From an uncultured Marivita sp. (GTDB lineage Bacteria > Pseudomonadota > Alphaproteobacteria > Rhodobacterales > Rhodobacteraceae), in contig NZ_CANKYW010000003.1 in assembly GCF_947488135.1 (NCBI RefSeq), positions 186,001 to 250,000 on the forward strand: DNA of 64,000 nucleotides. Direction: 5' to 3'. Each line of letters opens with the position of its first letter. Positions within the stretch are counted from its first letter, which is position 1. Position numbers and translations under genes: made by a program. The notes under the pieces were generated by a model. That model did no database searches and had not been told where the DNA came from. It worked only from the letters and a program-made list of their open reading frames with translations. Positions 62,786 to 64,000 of this stretch are shown here, in pieces.

Positions 62786-63028
62786 ATGAAGACTGGAGCA
62801 ATCATCGCAGGTGTCGTGCTCATCGCGGCCGTAGCATTCGGAGTATACATGGTCGATATCGATCAGACGCAGGAAGGAAGCCTTCCAACCGTGTCGATCG
62901 ATGGCGGTGAAATGCCCGAATACGATGCAGACGTCGGCGACATCGAAGTCGGCGAACGGGACGTGACCGTCACCGTACCGACTGTCGACGTGGAAACGCC
63001 CGAAGAAGATTCGGTCGCGTCGAACTGA
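62786..63028 (+). CDS. Small exported or membrane-anchored acidic protein
   Basis: The 80-residue protein has one N-terminal helix (GAIIAGVVLIAAVAFGVYMV) and an acidic tail rich in Asp, Glu, Val and Thr (GEMPEYDADVGDIEVGERDV in part). The helix may be a signal anchor. AAAGGAGA precedes the ATG. Probably co-transcribed with csbD, 16 bp downstream. No known family. Confidence 0.68.
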   Translation: MKTGAIIAGVVLIAAVAFGVYMVDIDQTQEGSLPTVSIDGGEMPEYDADVGDIEVGERDVTVTVPTVDVETPEEDSVASN

Positions 63029-63044
63029 TAAAGAGGAGGTTCAA

Positions 63045-63242
63045 TTGGACCGCGATCTTATCGAAGGCAAGTGGACGGAAATCAAAGGTCAGCTCCGCGA
63101 GACATACGGCGAGTTGACCGACAACGATCTTGAAGAAGCGAAGGGAGATCGTGAACAGATGGAGGGCGTGCTTCAGCAGAAGCTTGGCAGGTCCAAGGAT
63201 GAAATCCGCCAGACTGTCGATCAGATCCTGAACAAGGTCTGA
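63045..63242 (+). CDS. csbD: CsbD-family stress protein
   Basis: The 65-residue protein reads IEGKWTEIKGQLRETYGELTDNDLEEAKGDREQMEGVLQQKLGRSKDEI, the CsbD pattern of a small helical stress protein. The start is TTG 63045, preceded by AGAGGAGG. It is followed by an intrinsic terminator. Mechanism is unknown in the family. Confidence 0.92.
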   Translation: MDRDLIEGKWTEIKGQLRETYGELTDNDLEEAKGDREQMEGVLQQKLGRSKDEIRQTVDQILNKV

Positions 63243-63263
63243 TCCCTTTTCCTGAATTGAATG

Positions 63264-63297
63264 AAAGCGCGGCTGAATTTCTCAGCCGCGCTTTTTT
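63264..63297 (+). terminator. Intrinsic terminator after csbD
   Basis: The 13-bp stem AAAGCGCGGCTGA and TCAGCCGCGCTTT with a 5-base loop is followed by further Ts. It closes the EcfG-dependent unit and marks the end of the stress island. Confidence 0.93.
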
Positions 63298-63353
63298 GTG
63301 CGCTGTCGCGCGACGAAAGTCTCGGAGGCCGGACTTGAACTTCTAGTCTCTAC

Positions 63354-63388
63354 CTGCATAACTTGCAGTACGATGGGAAATTATGCAG
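63354..63388. promoter_or_regulatory. Inverted repeat before the TupB-like gene
   Basis: CTGCATAA (63354-63361) and TTATGCAG (63381-63388) are perfect 8-bp arms 19 bp apart. The left half also forms a shorter repeat CTGCA-TAACT-TGCAG. It lies just before the permease start, as an operator for an oxyanion sensor might. No T-run follows. Confidence 0.4.
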
Positions 63389-63401
63389 TTTGGGGTAGAT
63401 T

Positions 63402-64000
63402 TTGCAAAGCATCGGAGACGCCTTGGGCTTGGCCTTCGCGCTGGTGCTGTCCGGCGATCCTGATCTTCTGGAAATCGTTGTCCTGTCATTGCGGGTGAGC
63501 CTGACCGCAACCGTTATTGCCTGCCTGATCGGACTGCCCATCGGAGCGCTTGTCGCAATCGGGCGCTTTCGGGGGCGCAACGCTGTCTTGATCATGATGA
63601 ATGCCCTGATGGGCCTGCCGCCGGTTGTGGTGGGCTTGTTGGTGTATCTGCACCTCTCCCGATCGGGTCCGCTTGGCTTTCTCGGGCTGCTTTACACGCC
63701 CGCCGCCATGATCATCGCGCAGACGATCCTGATCGCGCCGATTGTCGCGGCGCTGTCGCGTCAGGTGATCGAGGATCTGCACTCCGAGTATTCCGAGCAA
63801 TTCCGCTCTCTCTGCCTGACCCGGCTGCAAACCGTGCAGGCGCTTTTGTGGGATGCGCGGTATTCGCTTTTGACAGTCGGCTTGGCCGGGTTTGGCCGGG
63901 CCGTGGCCGAGGTCGGCGCGGTGATCATCGTCGGCGGAAATATCGACCATCTGACACGGGTCATGACCACGGCCATCGCGCTCGAAACCTCCAAGGGAGA
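63402..64000 (+). CDS. tupB: ABC permease, tungstate TupB type (5' part)
   Basis: The visible 199 residues run off the window end. Several helices are seen (EIVVLSLRVSLTATVIACLIGLPIGALVAI, MMNALMGLPPVVVGLLVYLHLS, MIIAQTILIAPIVAALS), and YSLLTVGLAGFGRAVAEVGAVIIVGGNI is the EAA-like loop for the ATPase. The sequence matches TupB/ModB-like oxyanion permeases, with the short TupB length. The start is probably TTG 63402 after GGGGTAG. A substrate-binding protein and an ATPase would be expected nearby but are not in view. Confidence 0.8.
   Translation, partial: MQSIGDALGLAFALVLSGDPDLLEIVVLSLRVSLTATVIACLIGLPIGALVAIGRFRGRNAVLIMMNALMGLPPVVVGLLVYLHLSRSGPLGFLGLLYTPAAMIIAQTILIAPIVAALSRQVIEDLHSEYSEQFRSLCLTRLQTVQALLWDARYSLLTVGLAGFGRAVAEVGAVIIVGGNIDHLTRVMTTAIALETSKG

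Noticed and set aside
63318-63350. tRNA remnant or attachment site
   Set aside because: The minus strand has a GTTCAAGTCCGG-like T-loop look, but the flanking bases do not pair as a T-stem, and no acceptor or anticodon arm is present.

Overview
The window is high-GC, densely coded DNA that looks like a marine member of the Rhodobacteraceae (roseobacter group, Alphaproteobacteria). Pointers are the PhyR-NepR-EcfG general stress response module, a GapR nucleoid protein, divergent metF/metR and an N-type ATPase operon. The assignment is an inference from gene content, not from a marker gene. I see no insertion sequence, CRISPR array, rRNA or replication origin. One tRNA (Thr, anticodon TGU) is present.

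Region 1 (1-15.1 kb) reads as an acid/energy-stress block. It starts with the 3' end of a glutamate decarboxylase gene that overlaps an AspT-type amino-acid exchanger. A tightly packed 14-gene run follows: arcD-arcA-arcB-arcC (arginine deiminase pathway), a short-chain dehydrogenase, and a complete N-type rotary ATPase operon in the order atpD-C-Q-R-B-E-F-A-G. An FNR-like box lies before arcD, and a Crp/Fnr-family regulator gene lies convergently after atpG.

Region 2 (15.3-30.1 kb) is the least explained part. It holds a TolB/TPR regulator-like protein, several small secreted proteins, a CPBP-like membrane protein, a double Lcl-domain (DUF1566) protein, a ferric-reductase-like NAD(P)H oxidoreductase, a 2[4Fe-4S] ferredoxin, a second ferric-reductase-like b-type membrane protein, a C-type-lectin-fold protein, a Tat-exported fumarate/APS-reductase-type flavoprotein, a formylglycine sulfatase, a secreted EF-hand protein and an OmpR-type two-component pair. 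I propose it as an uncharacterised envelope redox system.

Region 3 (30.3-47.9 kb) is ordinary chromosome: tRNA-Thr, gapR, a degenerate beta-oxidation multifunctional protein, gap with a divergent IclR regulator, metF/metR, a cold-shock protein, an ArsC-like protein, an MsbA-like exporter coupled to a phosphatase, two aminotransferases, a LolC/E-LolD pair and a c-type cytochrome lipoprotein.

Region 4 (48.0-63.3 kb) is a general-stress-response island. It contains phyR, nepR and ecfG, and I can read ten promoters of the EcfG type (GGAAC, 16-17 bp, CGTT or GGTT). They serve most of the small stress genes, a MATE exporter, a YihY/BrkB protein, a Pmp3-type operon, CsbD, and a seven-gene operon ending in an amidoligase and a class-I glutamine-amidotransferase-like hydrolase. 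The last 600 bp begin an ABC permease of the tungstate TupB type, cut by the window edge.
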